DNA of 64,000 nucleotides from Paenibacillus pabuli (GTDB taxonomy: Bacteria; Bacillota; Bacilli; Paenibacillales; Paenibacillaceae), in the NCBI RefSeq assembly GCF_039831995.1, contig NZ_JBDOIO010000003.1:1798001-1862000 (forward strand). Reading direction: 5' to 3'. Below are positions 1 through 9,207 of this stretch, piece by piece. Positions within the stretch are counted from its first letter, which is position 1. Each line of letters begins with the position of its first letter. Position numbers and translations under genes: made by a program. The notes below the pieces were generated by a model. That model was not told where the DNA came from. It searched no databases and was given only the letters and a program-made list of their open reading frames with translations.

Positions 1-674
1 AACACTTCACGACCATTCATGTAAATGTAATGCTTTTTATTTTCGACAGTCTCTGCGGATGCAGGCAGACGGGAACCGCCACCTTCCAGTTGAAGCAGGC
101 CGCCACCTGCACCTTCGGCTCCAAGGTCAAACGACTTGAATCCACGACCCTCAGGAACTTCGCCAATAACCACTGCGCCTGCTCCGTCACCAAACAATAC
201 GCATGTGTTACGGTCTGTATAGTCCGTGATCCGGGATAGACAATCCGCACCAATAACAAGCGCGTTGTTATACATGCCACTTTGGATAAAGCTGGTTGCT
301 GTCGCAAGGCCATATACAAACCCTGAACATGCAGCAGACAAATCAAACGCCGCAGCGCCTTTGGCACCGAGCTTATCCTGCAGAATGCAGGCCGTAGACG
401 GAAATGCCGAATCCGGCGTAATTGTTGCTACGATAATCAAATCCAGATCACTGCCTGTCATTCCAGCAGACTCAAGTGCCTTAATAGCTGCTTCGTATGC
501 CAGGTCCGAAGTCGCCTGCTCTGGAGCTGCGATATGACGTTCCTTGATTCCAGTGCGGCTGACGATCCACTCGTCATTGGTATCCACCATTTTTTCAAGG
601 TCACTGTTTGTCAATATTTTCTCAGGCACATATTTTCCTGTACCGATAACCCCTACCGGGCGCAAATTATTCAT
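1..674 (-). CDS. fabH: beta-ketoacyl-ACP synthase III (FabH), 3' end cut by window edge
   Basis: This enzyme starts fatty-acid synthesis by condensing acetyl-CoA or a branched-chain acyl-CoA with malonyl-ACP in the cytoplasm. The protein begins [19 protein letters not shown], which is typical of FabH, and contains [14 protein letters not shown]. The active-site cysteine lies in [14 protein letters not shown] at residue 116, close to the family position near 112. About 224 of the usual 325-330 residues are present; the His and Asn of the catalytic triad lie beyond the edge. The start ATG is 8 bases after the plsX stop and has GGAAGTGAG upstream. As the third gene after fapR and plsX it is probably co-transcribed with them and repressed by FapR. 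The family call is secure. Confidence 0.95.
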   Translation of the reverse strand, partial: MNNLRPVGVIGTGKYVPEKILTNSDLEKMVDTNDEWIVSRTGIKERHIAAPEQATSDLAYEAAIKALESAGMTGSDLDLIIVATITPDSAFPSTACILQDKLGAKGAAAFDLSAACSGFVYGLATATSFIQSGMYNNALVIGADCLSRITDYTDRNTCVLFGDGAGAVVIGEVPEGRGFKSFDLGAEGAGGGLLQLEGGGSRLPASAETVENKKHYIYMNGREV

Positions 675-682
675 GTCGTCAC

Positions 683-1678
683 TCACTTCCCGCTAATTTC
701 CTTAGATATGCTCTCTACCAGTTGGTTCTGCACTGCAATTCTCGCTTGGCGAACAGCGTTTTTGATCGCATTGCCATCCGCTGATCCATGGCTCTTCACA
801 ACCAGTCTGCTCAAACCGAGAAGCGGCGCACCGCCATGCTCGGTATAATCCAATTTCCGTTTCAGACCGCGCAGCTCAGGCATGAGCACAGCAGCAGCCA
901 GTTTGCTTTTCAGCGACGATGAGAACTGTTCCTTAAGCAATGCGAAGATGGCCCCCGCTGTGCCTTCCAGTGATTTCAGCAATATATTGCCGGCAAACCC
1001 GTCACAGACAAGAACGTCACAAGCACCTGTAAGTACATCGCGTGCTTCCACGTTACCGACGAATCGAATCGGCAGCTGCTCCAGGAGCGGGTAAGCGTGC
1101 TTCGTTAGTTCATTCCCTTTGCCTGGCTCCGTTCCGACATTGAGCAACCCCACTCTGGGTGAGTCTACGCCTTGCACTTTCTGCCGATATAAGCTACCCA
1201 TAAGTCCATATTGTGCCAAATGTTCGGGCTTGGCATCCATATTCGCACCCAAGTCAAGCGCAAGCACGCCAACATCATCTATCGTTGGAATCATTGGCGC
1301 AAGCGCCGGGCGTTCAATGCCTTCCATGCGGCCCACCACGAGCAGCCCTGTTGTCATGAGTGCTCCGGTATTGCCCGCAGAGATCATCGCATCCGCTTCG
1401 CCTTCCTTAAGCATGCGGCCCGCGACCACCATGGAGGCATCCTTTTTGCGACGAACCGCCTTAACGGGTTCATCATCTGAACCGATCACTTCCGAAGCGT
1501 GACGAACAGACAGGTTAGCCGGCTTCGCAGCTGACTGATTCAAAAGTGGTTCCAGTTTAGCTTCATCGCCAACAAGCACGATCTGTGTATCTGCCCATTC
1601 CGCGGCGGCAGCAATTGCACCTTCTACCGTTGCCTGGGGTGCATGGTCGCCTCCCATAGCATCAATGACGATTTTCAT
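683..1678 (-). CDS. plsX: phosphate acyltransferase PlsX
   Basis: PlsX makes acyl-phosphate from acyl-ACP, the first committed step of phosphatidic-acid synthesis in Gram-positive bacteria; PlsY then uses the product. The 331-residue protein opens with [20 protein letters not shown], the signature N-terminus of the family, and has typical full length. Its ATG overlaps the fapR stop as ATGA, and GGGAGG lies upstream inside fapR, so the two genes are translationally coupled. The order fapR-plsX-fabH joins the regulator to its lipid targets. Regulation by FapR, relieved by malonyl-CoA, is known for Bacillus and is inferred here from the operator upstream. Confidence 0.97.
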   Translation of the reverse strand: MKIVIDAMGGDHAPQATVEGAIAAAAEWADTQIVLVGDEAKLEPLLNQSAAKPANLSVRHASEVIGSDDEPVKAVRRKKDASMVVAGRMLKEGEADAMISAGNTGALMTTGLLVVGRMEGIERPALAPMIPTIDDVGVLALDLGANMDAKPEHLAQYGLMGSLYRQKVQGVDSPRVGLLNVGTEPGKGNELTKHAYPLLEQLPIRFVGNVEARDVLTGACDVLVCDGFAGNILLKSLEGTAGAIFALLKEQFSSSLKSKLAAAVLMPELRGLKRKLDYTEHGGAPLLGLSRLVVKSHGSADGNAIKNAVRQARIAVQNQLVESISKEISGK

Positions 1679-2277
1679 TCCAGATGACCTCCCTCTAGGC
1701 TGTCTTCTCCACCAGAACGGTAGATGACAAAGTTGCCTTGAAACACCATTTCCTCACCCACATAGGTGAACACTTCAACTTTCGCTTTCCCCTTCTGACC
1801 CGAGATCGATCTCACATACGCTTTCGCAATACATTTCTCGGCTAGATGAACCGAACGGACAAATCGAATGTCGGCCGAAGCCGTCAATGCGATCTCGTCA
1901 TTAATGACAGCGACTGCCAGGGAGTTAGCCTGGGCAAACACATAGTGACCACGAGCAATTCCCGTTCTCGAAAATACATGCTCTTCCTTGATCTCAAACA
2001 AGGAGATCCCGCTTTTGTCCAGCTGCAAATCTACAATATCACCGATTATCTCATGCAGAGGAAGCGAGCGTACCTGGTCATACGAACGCTCTGCCATCAG
2101 TTTCATTCGTTCACGAAGCTCAGGAATCCCCAGCTCCAGCCGGTCGAGGCGAATCGTTTGAATACTCACCTTCAACTGCCGTGTAAGCTCCTGATCCGTT
2201 ACAAACGGATTGTCTTCGATCATTTTGGTCAATTGCTGCTGCCTCTGTCTCTTCGGTACACGTTCGATGCCTGACAC
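1675..2277 (-). CDS. fapR: fatty-acid/phospholipid regulator FapR
   Basis: FapR is a malonyl-CoA-responsive repressor of fatty-acid and phospholipid genes. The protein has about 200 residues. Its N-terminus (roughly residues 10-65) holds a DeoR-like helix-turn-helix with QELTRQLKVSIQTIRLDR. The C-terminal part is a hotdog-fold domain related to thioesterases (for example YVFAQANSLAVAVINDE and KAKVEVFTYVGEEMVFQGNF). The start is taken as GTG at 2277. The purine-rich GCGGGGGG run touches this start, so the spacing is unusual, but no better in-frame start was seen. It heads the fapR-plsX-fabH operon and has a FapR operator about 140 bases upstream, so it should repress itself. Confidence 0.95.
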   Translation of the reverse strand: MSGIERVPKRQRQQQLTKMIEDNPFVTDQELTRQLKVSIQTIRLDRLELGIPELRERMKLMAERSYDQVRSLPLHEIIGDIVDLQLDKSGISLFEIKEEHVFSRTGIARGHYVFAQANSLAVAVINDEIALTASADIRFVRSVHLAEKCIAKAYVRSISGQKGKAKVEVFTYVGEEMVFQGNFVIYRSGGEDSLEGGHLE

Positions 2278-2416
2278 CCCCCGCTGTATCGTTTAAGAAA
2301 GCGTCCCATGCCGGTCCGTTCTATATGTTTCACTTCGTTCTCTATAATTGAACCTCTGACCTCCAGAGGTTTTTCATCACACGAATTTATGGTTCTTGTC
2401 TATGTAACCCCAAATC

Positions 2417-2433
2417 TTAGAACCTGGTACTAA
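2417..2433. promoter_or_regulatory. FapR operator upstream of fapR
   Basis: The 17-base imperfect palindrome TTAGAACCTGGTACTAA matches the FapR consensus known from Bacillus (TTAGTACCTGATACTAA type) at all but two or three positions. It lies just downstream of a TTGACA box, over the likely -10 region of the minus-strand fapR promoter, which is the expected place for a repressor site. Confidence 0.88.
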
Positions 2434-2460
2434 AGCATAGTATATCTCATCCTGTGTCAA
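2432..2460 (-). promoter_or_regulatory. probable sigma-A promoter of fapR-plsX-fabH
   Basis: On the minus strand a perfect TTGACA lies at 2460-2455. The -10 is less clear: TATGCT at 2439-2434 with a 15-base spacer, or TGCTTT at 2437-2432 with 17. Either choice places the FapR operator over the start of transcription. Confidence 0.55.
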
Positions 2461-2590
2461 AAAGAAAGACTGGGCGGGCAAAAACCATTCTGTGCTGAAC
2501 AGCCACTCTCCTGCATTCTACTAATCTTTCTTCCTGAAACAGTTACCGAAGTCAGCCGATCCTTAATACGAACACCAATTTGAATATTCA

Positions 2591-2626
2591 AAAAAAGTAG
2601 TACCTCATCGAAATGAAGTACTACTT
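2591..2626 (-). terminator. rho-independent terminator after rpmF
   Basis: AAGTAGTAC pairs with GTACTACTT, and an inner TCAT pairs with ATGA around a CGAA loop. On the minus strand the stem runs into six T. It lies 13 bases after the rpmF stop and separates yceD-rpmF from the fapR promoter. Confidence 0.88.
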
Positions 2627-2638
2627 GATGTCTAACTA

Positions 2639-2812
2639 TTATTGAGAGATGATCTCTCTTGCTTTGTACGTTCCGCACACTTTGCACACGTGGTGAGCAA
2701 GCTTCAATTCGCCGCATTGTTCACATTTCACCATGCCCGGTACAGCCAATTTAAAGTGAGTGCGACGTTTGTCGCGACGCGTCTTGGACGTTCTCCGTTG
2801 AGGTACTGCCAT
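2639..2812 (-). CDS. rpmF: 50S ribosomal protein L32
   Basis: L32 is a small zinc-binding protein of the large ribosomal subunit. The 57-residue protein starts [19 protein letters not shown] and has the zinc ribbon CEQCG...CKVCG. ATG at 2812 is chosen because AAGGAGGT ends seven bases before it; a GTG nine bases further upstream lies inside that ribosome binding site. It follows yceD after 65 bases, the classic yceD-rpmF pairing, and is closed by a strong terminator. It carries the four-cysteine, zinc-binding form of L32. Confidence 0.97.
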   Translation of the reverse strand: MAVPQRRTSKTRRDKRRTHFKLAVPGMVKCEQCGELKLAHHVCKVCGTYKAREIISQ

Positions 2813-2877
2813 TATTCCCACCTCCTTATCAAAATCAACCTTTGCAGGTAGTTTGTTACACTAGATTTTCATTTTGC

Positions 2878-3384
2878 TCATTTAAAAAAATCCTTGAGCC
2901 CTGCAAGCCGCGGGTCGATAACTTCGTTATCGCAACCGCAGTCACCCTCGTTCAGCTCATGGCCACACTTTGGACATAGCCCTTTGCATGTATCGCTGCA
3001 TAGCGGTATAAACGGTAGGTGCAGCAGAAAAGCTTCCTCGGCATATAGCTTCAGATCGATGTCCTCTCCATCCACATAGACAGTATCATCATCTTCAGGC
3101 AAGTCCTCCGGCTGTTTTCCCTGCTTGAATTGCTCATGAAAATCAATATGAAGATGTTCACTAATCGGCTTGAGACAACGTGAGCACAACATGTCCACTC
3201 CTGCTGACACTTTGCCATGAACATCCACCACGCCCCCCGTTGCTTGTTCTGCAGATAAATCCGCAGTCAGCGGGGTAACGGCTGTGATATCTTGTCGGTT
3301 AGAAATCAGTTCCTTAATATCCCACTGTTCATTAAACTGCAGGGGCCGGTCACTGATAGCCACTTTGCGAAATGGCAATAACAT
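2878..3384 (-). CDS. DUF177 / YceD family protein
   Basis: Members of this family (YceD, YlbN in Bacillus) are almost always encoded just before rpmF, as here, and are linked to 23S rRNA maturation or accumulation in several organisms; the exact activity is not settled. The 168-residue protein has the family's CSRC motif near residue 88 and a second cysteine cluster, CSDTCKGLCPKCG, ending in DCGCD and DPRLAGLKDFF. These cysteines could bind a metal. The start ATG has GGAG-like sequence upstream. It probably shares a transcript with rpmF. Confidence 0.9.
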   Translation of the reverse strand: MLLPFRKVAISDRPLQFNEQWDIKELISNRQDITAVTPLTADLSAEQATGGVVDVHGKVSAGVDMLCSRCLKPISEHLHIDFHEQFKQGKQPEDLPEDDDTVYVDGEDIDLKLYAEEAFLLHLPFIPLCSDTCKGLCPKCGHELNEGDCGCDNEVIDPRLAGLKDFFK

Positions 3385-3713
3385 TTCCCATCACTCCAAA
3401 CGAAACCAATTTCATAATTCATGTTAAATGCTTTACGGCAGTTATACAGATCAAGTCTGATGGTTATGCACTTCATATCTTGACTGTATGTATTCTGACG
3501 CTTCATCGTTAAAAGTATTATGAAATTGACTTAACAAACAAAAATCATTATACCGATTTTCCAAGACGTTTGTCAACACTTTTAACTTTACACCCTTTTG
3601 AAAGAGAAAGATACCCGAACGACAAAAACACTCTACAGCATTATAAACTTTCTCTCCGCCATACGACAAGTTAATCCTTTTGCTTGCATGACAGACACAT
3701 TTCTTTAATTTTT
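3385..3713. other. AT-rich intergenic region between yceD and hmp
   Basis: This stretch separates the divergent yceD and hmp genes. It is AT-rich and must hold the yceD promoter on the minus strand, but no unambiguous -35/-10 pair was found. The short open frames inside it lack ribosome binding sites and are not believed. Confidence 0.6.
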
Positions 3714-3733
3714 CGTGTGATGTAGATCACACG
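3714..3733. promoter_or_regulatory. FNR/CRP-type palindrome upstream of hmp
   Basis: CGTGTGAT and ATCACACG form a perfect 8-base inverted repeat around a 4-base centre. It contains TGTGA-N6-TCACA (3716-3731), the site used by Bacillus Fnr and by CRP-family regulators. The centre, at 3723.5, is 41.5 bases before the predicted start of hmp transcription, the position for class II activation. Confidence 0.85.
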
Positions 3734-3752
3734 TCCCCCTTTTGACCCTATC

Positions 3753-3758
3753 TATACT
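3753..3758 (+). promoter_or_regulatory. -10 box of the hmp promoter
   Basis: TATACT, a 5 of 6 match to the sigma-A -10, lies downstream of the FNR-type site with no good -35 hexamer. A missing -35 replaced by an activator site is typical of activator-dependent promoters. Confidence 0.7.
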
Positions 3759-3837
3759 TGCTATATGCCACGCACAACAGTTAATGGCGCAAGGTTCTCC
3801 ATCTAATTTGTCAATCCATTTATGGGAGGAAAAATCC

Positions 3838-5076
3838 ATGTTAAGCGAAAATACCATTCAAGTAATCAAATCTACAGTACCTGTACTTGAGGTCCACGGT
3901 GAGGCCATTACCAGCCATTTCTATAAAACAATGTTTACACACCATCCTGAACTGCTGAATATTTTCAATCACGCTAACCAAAAACAGGGACGTCAACAGG
4001 CCGCTCTTGCCAATATGGTGTACGCTGCTGCCCTGCATATTGATAATCTCGCCGCGGTCCTACCAGCCGTGCGCCAGGTCGCGCACAAACACCGCAGTCT
4101 CGGCATTGCCCCGGAACAATACGAAATCGTGGGCACGTATCTGCTGAAAGCGATCAAGGATGTGCTCGGTGATGCTGCGACTGAGGAGATTATTGCTGCT
4201 TGGGCTGACGCTTACAATGTCATTGCAGGTGTCTTTATCGGATTGGAGAAGGATCTGTACGCAGCGAGCGAAAACCAGAACGGTGGCTGGGAAGGTTTCC
4301 GAACTTTCCAAGTGGCCAAAAAAGTAAAAGAAAGCGACCTGATTACTTCATTTTATTTGATACCAACGGACGGCAATTCCATAGCGACATATCAACCCGG
4401 ACAGTATATTAGCCTTCGGATGAAACCTGAGGGAAACACGTATGCACAAATCAGACAATACAGCCTTTCGGACGCTCCCGGAAAACCGTATTACCGTATC
4501 TCAGTTAAACGTGAGAGCGCTCGGAATGAACGACCGGACGGTGTTATATCGACGTATCTGCATGATCATATCACCGAAGGGGACTTGGTCGAATTGTCTG
4601 CTCCTGCAGGCGATTTCACACTGAACACGGAGGATACACGCGATGTGGTGTTATTAAGTGGTGGGGTCGGACTCACGCCGATGATCAGCATGTTAAATAC
4701 ATTGGTTGACAGCCATGTCCGGCGTTCAGTCATTTTTGTTCATGCTGCACTAAATGGCGAAGTCCATGCTTTCCGGGATCATGTAAATGCAATGGCAGAA
4801 CTGCATGAGGACATACGCGCATTTTATTGTTATGCACAGCCAACGCCAGAAGACCGTGCACAATCACGTTTTCACAGAGAAGGTTATGTGGATGCGTCCT
4901 GGCTGTCACAGATTATCCGCGAGCCGCTGGGATCCCATTACTATTTGACCGGTTCTGTCCCCTTTATGCAGACGATTTATGCGGCACTATGCGAGATTGG
5001 CGTTTCACCTGAGAATATTCATTATGAGTTCTTTGGTCCCAAAACAAACCTGATTCCGGCATCCGAAGTTATTTAA
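3838..5076 (+). CDS. hmp: flavohemoglobin, nitric oxide dioxygenase
   Basis: Hmp converts nitric oxide and oxygen to nitrate with NAD(P)H and protects against nitrosative stress in the cytoplasm. The 412-residue protein has an N-terminal globin domain (about 1-140) with proximal His85 in VAHKHRSLGI, an FAD domain with RQYSLS, and a NAD-binding domain with GGVGLTPMISM, ending in YEFFGP. ATG at 3838 is chosen over a TTG at 3742 because GGGAGGA precedes it at the right distance and the sequence then matches Hmp from residue 1; the earlier start would also overlap the promoter. The FNR-type site suggests induction by oxygen limitation. It is a single-gene unit placed inside an otherwise conserved ylb gene block. 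Confidence 0.96.
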   Translation: MLSENTIQVIKSTVPVLEVHGEAITSHFYKTMFTHHPELLNIFNHANQKQGRQQAALANMVYAAALHIDNLAAVLPAVRQVAHKHRSLGIAPEQYEIVGTYLLKAIKDVLGDAATEEIIAAWADAYNVIAGVFIGLEKDLYAASENQNGGWEGFRTFQVAKKVKESDLITSFYLIPTDGNSIATYQPGQYISLRMKPEGNTYAQIRQYSLSDAPGKPYYRISVKRESARNERPDGVISTYLHDHITEGDLVELSAPAGDFTLNTEDTRDVVLLSGGVGLTPMISMLNTLVDSHVRRSVIFVHAALNGEVHAFRDHVNAMAELHEDIRAFYCYAQPTPEDRAQSRFHREGYVDASWLSQIIREPLGSHYYLTGSVPFMQTIYAALCEIGVSPENIHYEFFGPKTNLIPASEVI

Positions 5077-5122
5077 TTTTTCAAGAAGAAGAACAATAAA
5101 AGATTAGCAGAGTCTCACCGAA

Positions 5123-5164
5123 GGCATGGGCCGTATTCATTTGAATGCGACACCGTGCTTTTTT
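5123..5164 (+). terminator. terminator after hmp
   Basis: GCATGG pairs with CCGTGC (one G-U pair) around a smaller inner hairpin, followed by six T. It lies about 50 bases after the hmp stop on the same strand. Confidence 0.75.
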
Positions 5165-5328
5165 CCATTTTCTTAAAGCTTTTCATTTGAATAAGAACGC
5201 TCGTATCCCCTATTATTAAACAAGACGTTCTGCTCAGCGAAGCAGCAATGATAATCATCCACCATTTCGAATGAAATTCCAGTCAGGACTTGAAGATATA
5301 CCATTGTCATTGAAAGGAGTACCCGCTG

Positions 5329-6561
5329 ATGAAAGCTGTAGGTGTTATTGTTGAATATAATCCGCTGCATAACGGACATGTCTATCACTTGATGGAGGCC
5401 AAGCGACTTAGCGGAGCAGATGCCGTTGTGGCCGTCATGAGCGGCCCTTTTCTCCAGCGCGGGGAACCCGCCATTGTGGGGAAAAGGGCTCGTACGGAGA
5501 TGGCGCTGCACGCAGGCGCCGATCTGGTGATTGAGCTGCCGGTTGCTTATGCCGTACAACCGGCCGAATGGTTTGCCTTCGGTGCAGTCTCGCTGCTGCA
5601 CCGTACCGGGGTCGTGGACTCGCTCTGCTTCGGCAGCGAGTCCGGCGACCTGGACAGCCTGCAGCGCATTGCGCGCGTGCTGGCTGTGGAACCCGCAGGG
5701 CTGGGCGAGGACATCGCGCGCCGCCTGCGGGAAGGCGCCAGCTACCCCGCCGCGTACGCAGGCGCGGCGGCAGCGCTGGCGCCCGGCGGCGTGGACGAGG
5801 ACGCCGCCGCTGCACTGCTCGGGCAGCCCAACAATTCGCTTGGGCTGCACTACCTGATCGCGCTGGAACGACTCGGCAGCGCGATCCGGCCCTTGACGAC
5901 GGCACGTACAGGTGCCGCGTATCATGAGGCGACGCCCGGACCGGGGGCGATCGCCAGTGCAACAGCCGTCCGCCGCCTGCTGATGGCGGACGGTCCCCAA
6001 GCCGCCGCACCATATGTGCCGGCGGCAACCCTTGCCATTCTGCAGCGCGAATGGCAAGCGGGACGCGCTCCCGTGCACTGGGAGCGCTTTACCCAGCCGC
6101 TGCTGCACATCGCGGCAACCCGTCGTGCCTCCGAGCTGGCAAATATCGCCGAAGTCACGGAAGGATTGGAGCACAGGCTGCTCCGCGCACTCGCTCAGCT
6201 TCCGGAGCCATCGGTCGAATCGCTGCTGGACGCGCTCAAAACAAGACGGTACACGCGCACCAAGCTGCAGCGTATGCTGACCCATATTTTGTTGAATCAT
6301 GCCAAAGCGGAGTTCACCCCCGAGCTACTAGCCGAAGGCCCGGGTTATCTTCGTGTCCTTGGATTTAACGCACAGGGCCAACATCTGCTGAAACATATGA
6401 GAACGGCTTCGTCCCTGCCTGTTGTCATGAAGCCATCTACCTTCACTCACAATCAGCTGGAGCTTGATGTGCAGGCACAAGCAGCGTATGCGCTCTCCTA
6501 TGAGCGGACGGACACACGGGCCATGTACAGCGACTATTATGAACCGCCAGTTCGATGCTAA
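5329..6561 (+). CDS. tmcAL: tRNA(Met) cytidine acetate ligase (TmcAL, YlbM)
   Basis: TmcAL uses ATP and acetate to make N4-acetylcytidine at the wobble position of elongator tRNA-Met. The 410-residue protein begins MKAVGVIVEYNPLHNGHVYH, the nucleotidyltransferase-like N-terminus with an HNGH (HxGH) motif, and contains SGPFLQRGEPA and CFGSESGD, all typical of YlbM. AAAGGAG lies nine bases before the ATG. It stands alone between hmp and the convergent ylbL gene. Bases from about 5620 to 5830 are conspicuously richer in G and C than the flanks, over an alanine-rich segment. The reaction is established for the Bacillus protein; the assignment by motif and synteny is strong. Confidence 0.93.
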   Translation: MKAVGVIVEYNPLHNGHVYHLMEAKRLSGADAVVAVMSGPFLQRGEPAIVGKRARTEMALHAGADLVIELPVAYAVQPAEWFAFGAVSLLHRTGVVDSLCFGSESGDLDSLQRIARVLAVEPAGLGEDIARRLREGASYPAAYAGAAAALAPGGVDEDAAAALLGQPNNSLGLHYLIALERLGSAIRPLTTARTGAAYHEATPGPGAIASATAVRRLLMADGPQAAAPYVPAATLAILQREWQAGRAPVHWERFTQPLLHIAATRRASELANIAEVTEGLEHRLLRALAQLPEPSVESLLDALKTRRYTRTKLQRMLTHILLNHAKAEFTPELLAEGPGYLRVLGFNAQGQHLLKHMRTASSLPVVMKPSTFTHNQLELDVQAQAAYALSYERTDTRAMYSDYYEPPVRC

Positions 6562-6595
6562 GCTTTGTACAATAACATGCTAAAAGCTTCTTATC

Positions 6596-6646
6596 AAAAA
6601 ATCCCCTATGTCTTGTCGTTTATTCAAACGATCGCATAGGGGATTT
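6596..6646 (-). terminator. bidirectional terminator between tmcAL and ylbL
   Basis: AAATCCCCTATG pairs perfectly with CATAGGGGATTT, with TCGTTT/AAACGA nested inside. The minus strand ends in six T, so it mainly serves ylbL, but it can also stop tmcAL transcripts. Confidence 0.88.
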
Positions 6647-6710
6647 CCGTTTGTTTACTCTGATTCTTCCTTGATAATGCGCTTGTTCCAGATCATTCTC
6701 AATTACAACC

Positions 6711-7751
6711 TTATGATTTGGCAGACAATGTTTTCAGATAAGCCAAAGCATCGTCAACCGTACTCACTGGAACCAACTTCATTTTGGTCCCAATCTGTTC
6801 CGCTTTGGCTTCGGCTTCCTGATAATTCTGTTTCGGAACGAAGAAAATCTCCGCCTCTTTTCGATCCGCAGCTACGATTTTATGCACCACACCACCAATT
6901 GCACCGACTACGCCTTCCTTGGTGATGGTGCCCGTGCCCGCAATTCGGTGACCTTGAGTAAGGTCTCCCGGAGTAAGCTGATTATAAATTTCCAGTGTAA
7001 ACATCAACCCGGCCGAAGGACCACCCACCTGAGTATCCGTGAAAGTAATTTGTTTATTCGAATCCTCGGGCTTCACTTTCTGAACGGTCCCGATCATTAC
7101 ACCCAAGCCTGGCCGGGTTTCACCCGTTTTGCTGTCTTTTACTTCAATCAGCTTCACATCACGGCTAATCGTCTCGCCTCCGCGTTCCAATTGCATTTCT
7201 ACCGTATCTCCCACTTGTTTATCCTTCAACTGGGCAGATAATACCGTGTTATCCGGTGTAGCTGTTCCGTCCACGCCCAGGATAATATCGCCAGGAGCAA
7301 TATCTCCCTGTGGCTTCGGATCCTCTGACAAACCAAACACGAAGATATGCTCAGGAACGATGGAATACTTTACCCCCGCCTGCTCATAAGCCGCTTCCAT
7401 GGCGGAAGATTGGGAATCACTCATGAACCATACCTGTTCGGCGGAGTACTCTGCTTCCGTTTTGCCTTGCAGGCGATCTTCCTTTTTGTCAATTTGCATA
7501 TTTCGGTTAAACAGGGACGTACCTAGCAAAAACACATTGGCATATGTTGCCGACACCGTCGTCATCATGAATACACCGCGTTCTTCCTGGTCCCCATCCT
7601 TTACCGTAACCATCGGTTTTACTTCATCCGCGCTGCCAGGCATATAGATAATATATGGCGTTGGCATATACACTGCAACATAAACAACCAGAGCTACCAC
7701 GATCACAAAGATCGAAGCTCTGAAGCCGCCAGATTTTCGAATCCGATTCAT
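6711..7751 (-). CDS. PDZ-domain serine protease, YlbL/SepM family
   Basis: This is a membrane-anchored extracellular protease of the YlbL family, related to the pheromone-processing protease SepM. The 346-residue protein has an N-terminal membrane segment (about residues 10-30), a PDZ domain (DIAPGDIILGVDGTATPDN) and a C-terminal Lon-type protease domain. The catalytic serine is in GGPSAGLMF and the lysine in GGVVHKIVAADRK, forming the Ser-Lys dyad. ATG at 7751 is preferred; upstream in-frame starts would put a soluble leader before the membrane segment and overlap a TATAAT element. It lies in the conserved ylb block. Substrate not known. Confidence 0.88.
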   Translation of the reverse strand: MNRIRKSGGFRASIFVIVVALVVYVAVYMPTPYIIYMPGSADEVKPMVTVKDGDQEERGVFMMTTVSATYANVFLLGTSLFNRNMQIDKKEDRLQGKTEAEYSAEQVWFMSDSQSSAMEAAYEQAGVKYSIVPEHIFVFGLSEDPKPQGDIAPGDIILGVDGTATPDNTVLSAQLKDKQVGDTVEMQLERGGETISRDVKLIEVKDSKTGETRPGLGVMIGTVQKVKPEDSNKQITFTDTQVGGPSAGLMFTLEIYNQLTPGDLTQGHRIAGTGTITKEGVVGAIGGVVHKIVAADRKEAEIFFVPKQNYQEAEAKAEQIGTKMKLVPVSTVDDALAYLKTLSAKS

Positions 7752-7956
7752 CGCATGAGCCCCCGTTCTTTGCGTTTCTTCCATAATTATAAGTCTAACA
7801 TCCTCATTCTCACGCATACAATGGTACAGGCCGGATAGGCCGCAGGTTTCTGTCGCTTGTCCGGTCAAGGCCGAACCGTCCCCTGGACGTCATTCGGCCG
7901 TCCAATCCGATTACTGCAGCCGAATGAATCGGCGCTATTTCATATGAGGTGAAACG

Positions 7957-9207
7957 ATGACAATGCAGACCGAGGTTACAGGATCCAACCCAATAAGGTC
8001 GGTACTACTTAGTACCGGCGCTTTGTTACTGGTCGTCGCTGTAGTGGTATCTCCGAAAGATGCCTTCGATGCCTCCATTCAAGGATTGGACATCTGGTGG
8101 AAAATTATTTTTCCGGCCATGCTTCCATTTTTGATGCTGTCGCAAATGCTCACTGCATTTGGGTTTACGGACGCTCTCGGCGTCTTGCTGGGACCACTGA
8201 TGCAGCGTTGGTTTCGCCTTCCCGGCGAAGCTGGACTAGCCCTTGCCGTCGGCATGTGCGGAGGATTTCCTGCAGGAGCGGACACGGCGTCGCGTTTGGT
8301 TCGGGATCAACAAATAACCGGCAAACAGGCCATTATTCTGGTCGCAGCAGCTCATTTCGCCAATCCGATGATGATCATTTTGGTCATAGGTGCCGCTTTT
8401 CTTCACCAGCCTGGTGCCGGATACTTTCTGCTTATGATTCATTGGCTCAGCGGCTGGATAGCCGCCATCGTTGCCATTCGGTTTAATCCCGGTCGGCAAA
8501 AACAGGAGAACAGCTCCAGCCCCCCCAAGCTCAACCCGGATCATGGGCTTTGGTTTCAAATGATGAGCGCCGCCCGTGAAGCCCAAGCACGAGACGGTCG
8601 TGGATTCGGCAAACTGCTGGGTGACACCGTGTCTCATGCAGTACAAACGCTGATGATGACCGGTGGTTACATGATCGGTTTTGCCGTATTTATACGACTT
8701 CTGGGTCTTTATCTCACGCCCGGCAGTTCGGTTGCCCTCTGGCCTTCTGTGTTGGAGCTGCATTTGGGCACATACCAATTAAGTCAAACGCCTTGGGCAC
8801 CCGTGCTTACGATTTCCCTGATTGCTGCTGTTCTTGGTTGGGGAGGATTGTGCTCCCATTTACAAGTCTCCGCTGTGATGAAATCCGCCGGAATGGCAGC
8901 CAAGAGCATGATCTATTTTGCTGCGGTACGTTTAATTCATGCGTTGATTGCCTTCACCCTAAGTGTCTTCCTCTGGATCCCCTTCAGCCGCTACAGCACA
9001 GAGGCATGGGCTCCGTTCTGGTCTTCAGCGCGCCCGGATGAGACCACTCTGCTACCAATGCAATCTCAGCTTGAAGGCAACAACGCTGCGGCGGAAATTT
9101 TATGGAGCAGCTTCCCCTCAGTCTGTATCGGACTTGCGATTATTCTTGCCGTTATGATCAGCCTGTCCGGCTTGACCCACTGGGTTAACCGCCGTTTTTC
9201 TCGCTGA
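7957..9207 (+). CDS. ylbJ: sporulation integral membrane protein YlbJ
   Basis: YlbJ is a polytopic membrane protein needed for normal spore formation in Bacillus and belongs to the nucleoside-recognition (Gate) superfamily. The 416-residue protein has about eight hydrophobic segments and the family motif [17 protein letters not shown] near residues 98-115. GAGGTG precedes the ATG. Its 3' end overlaps the convergent coaD gene by 23 bases. Its presence supports a spore-forming host. Its molecular substrate is unknown. Confidence 0.9.
   Translation: MTMQTEVTGSNPIRSVLLSTGALLLVVAVVVSPKDAFDASIQGLDIWWKIIFPAMLPFLMLSQMLTAFGFTDALGVLLGPLMQRWFRLPGEAGLALAVGMCGGFPAGADTASRLVRDQQITGKQAIILVAAAHFANPMMIILVIGAAFLHQPGAGYFLLMIHWLSGWIAAIVAIRFNPGRQKQENSSSPPKLNPDHGLWFQMMSAAREAQARDGRGFGKLLGDTVSHAVQTLMMTGGYMIGFAVFIRLLGLYLTPGSSVALWPSVLELHLGTYQLSQTPWAPVLTISLIAAVLGWGGLCSHLQVSAVMKSAGMAAKSMIYFAAVRLIHALIAFTLSVFLWIPFSRYSTEAWAPFWSSARPDETTLLPMQSQLEGNNAAAEILWSSFPSVCIGLAIILAVMISLSGLTHWVNRRFSR

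Noticed and set aside
3742..3837. N-terminal extension of flavohemoglobin from a TTG at 3742
   Set aside because: It would start between the FNR-type site and the -10 box, before the predicted transcription start, and adds 32 residues absent from Hmp proteins; the ATG at 3838 has a strong ribosome binding site.
5173..6300. 375-residue minus-strand frame over tmcAL
   Set aside because: The GC-rich stretch of tmcAL keeps the other frames free of stops. The translation is rich in Cys, Arg and Gln and has no family features.
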